This document shows positions 5,568-5,879 of a stretch of DNA of 5,879 bases, one piece after another (the stretch's first letter is position 1; every line of letters begins with the position of its first letter). A model generated the notes under the pieces. The model searched no databases. It worked only from the letters and a program-made list of their open reading frames with translations, and had not been told where the DNA came from. The position numbers and the translations under genes are program-made. The stretch is taken from NCBI GenBank assembly GCA_043798775.1, contig JAZDOL010000062.1, forward strand, positions 1 to 5,879, read 5' to 3'. Source of the DNA: CAZUEG01 sp043798775 (lineage in GTDB: Bacteria; Patescibacteriota; Minisyncoccia; Minisyncoccales; GWA2-46-15).

Positions 5568-5879
5568 GGGAAGCGCTGGTCAACTCCTCTCAAGAGGTTA
5601 GGGAGAATCAGGACGACCCGGAGAAATTAGCGGCGGCAGAAGAAAACAAGTTGTCCTTAAGGGAGAGAATCAGCGAAAAAATGTGGCAAGAAATTTACCG
5701 GCGCGGAGCGGTTTTCGGCGATGAACTTCTTGATAACTATCAACGCATCGGCGACTTGCCTTGGAAAGATATTTTATTGATGCTCTCGGCCTCAGGCGTT
5801 CCCGACGAATTAAAAGAAAGGTATCCGATAATTGCCGAGCGTGTTGAAGGAATGACGGAAATACAAAAAAGACTATTCT
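5522..5879 (+). CDS. Paralogue of protein B (protein C), N-terminal part; 3' end outside window
   Basis: Starts with ATG 5522, 16 bases after gene B's TAG, and stays open to the right edge (119 codons visible). The first 15 residues, MPRIGEVRKFISPED, are identical to protein B. After that roughly a third of positions match by eye, including EIYRR, a following FG, and a PW pair (PWKD here, PWDD in B). The catalytic half would lie beyond the window, so whether it keeps HERGH is unknown. No Shine-Dalgarno site is visible; the leader before the ATG is A/T only. The start is supported by the exact match to gene B's start. It is probably cotranscribed with gene B. The frame is intact as far as visible, so nothing suggests a pseudogene. 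Confidence 0.8.
   Translation, partial: MPRIGEVRKFISPEDREALVNSSQEVRENQDDPEKLAAAEENKLSLRERISEKMWQEIYRRGAVFGDELLDNYQRIGDLPWKDILLMLSASGVPDELKERYPIIAERVEGMTEIQKRLF

Overview
The window looks like a gene-dense, AT-rich bacterial chromosome segment with every gene on the + strand and mostly short gaps. The genes mostly lack clear Shine-Dalgarno sites, XseA and XseB are divergent but intact, and a DUF4143-type ATPase and large unrecognised paralogous proteins are present. Together these suggest a Candidate Phyla Radiation (Patescibacteria, perhaps Parcubacteria-like) genome. That assignment is an inference from style and gene content, because no rRNA or marker protein is present. All visible stops are TAA or TAG, so the window does not show whether UGA is reassigned.

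Layout. (1) 1-971: C-terminal part of a large protein (A) with an HERGH (HExxH) motif, its 5' end lying outside the window. (2) 996-2529: xseA and xseB, the two subunits of exodeoxyribonuclease VII, separated by a GC-rich hairpin. (3) 2530-3956: a short intergenic region with a good sigma-70-type promoter, then an AAA-type ATPase with a DUF4143 C-terminal domain. (4) 3958-5505: a complete 515-residue paralogue (B) of the first protein. (5) 5522 to the window end: the N-terminal part of a third family member (C).

Two things stand out. First, the last 16 codons of the ATPase gene are an almost perfect 46-bp copy of the xseB 3' end, in the same reading frame. The ATPase gene and its promoter therefore sit like a 1,427-bp insertion at the xseB 3' end, bounded by direct repeats. 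The distal copy also leads into the only convincing ribosome binding site in the window, that of protein B, so it is probably the original xseB end. Second, the three large proteins form an unrecognised family, interrupted by xseAB and the ATPase. Proteins A and B share HERGH and, about 70 residues later, a [DE]E[IL]LAD-type motif, an arrangement typical of gluzincin zinc metallopeptidases. Genes B and C are nearly identical in DNA over their first 46 bases although the proteins diverge soon afterwards.

ExoVII degrades single-stranded DNA in repair. Nothing in the sequence ties the metallopeptidase-like family or the ATPase to that process beyond physical linkage and the XseB-like tail on the ATPase.
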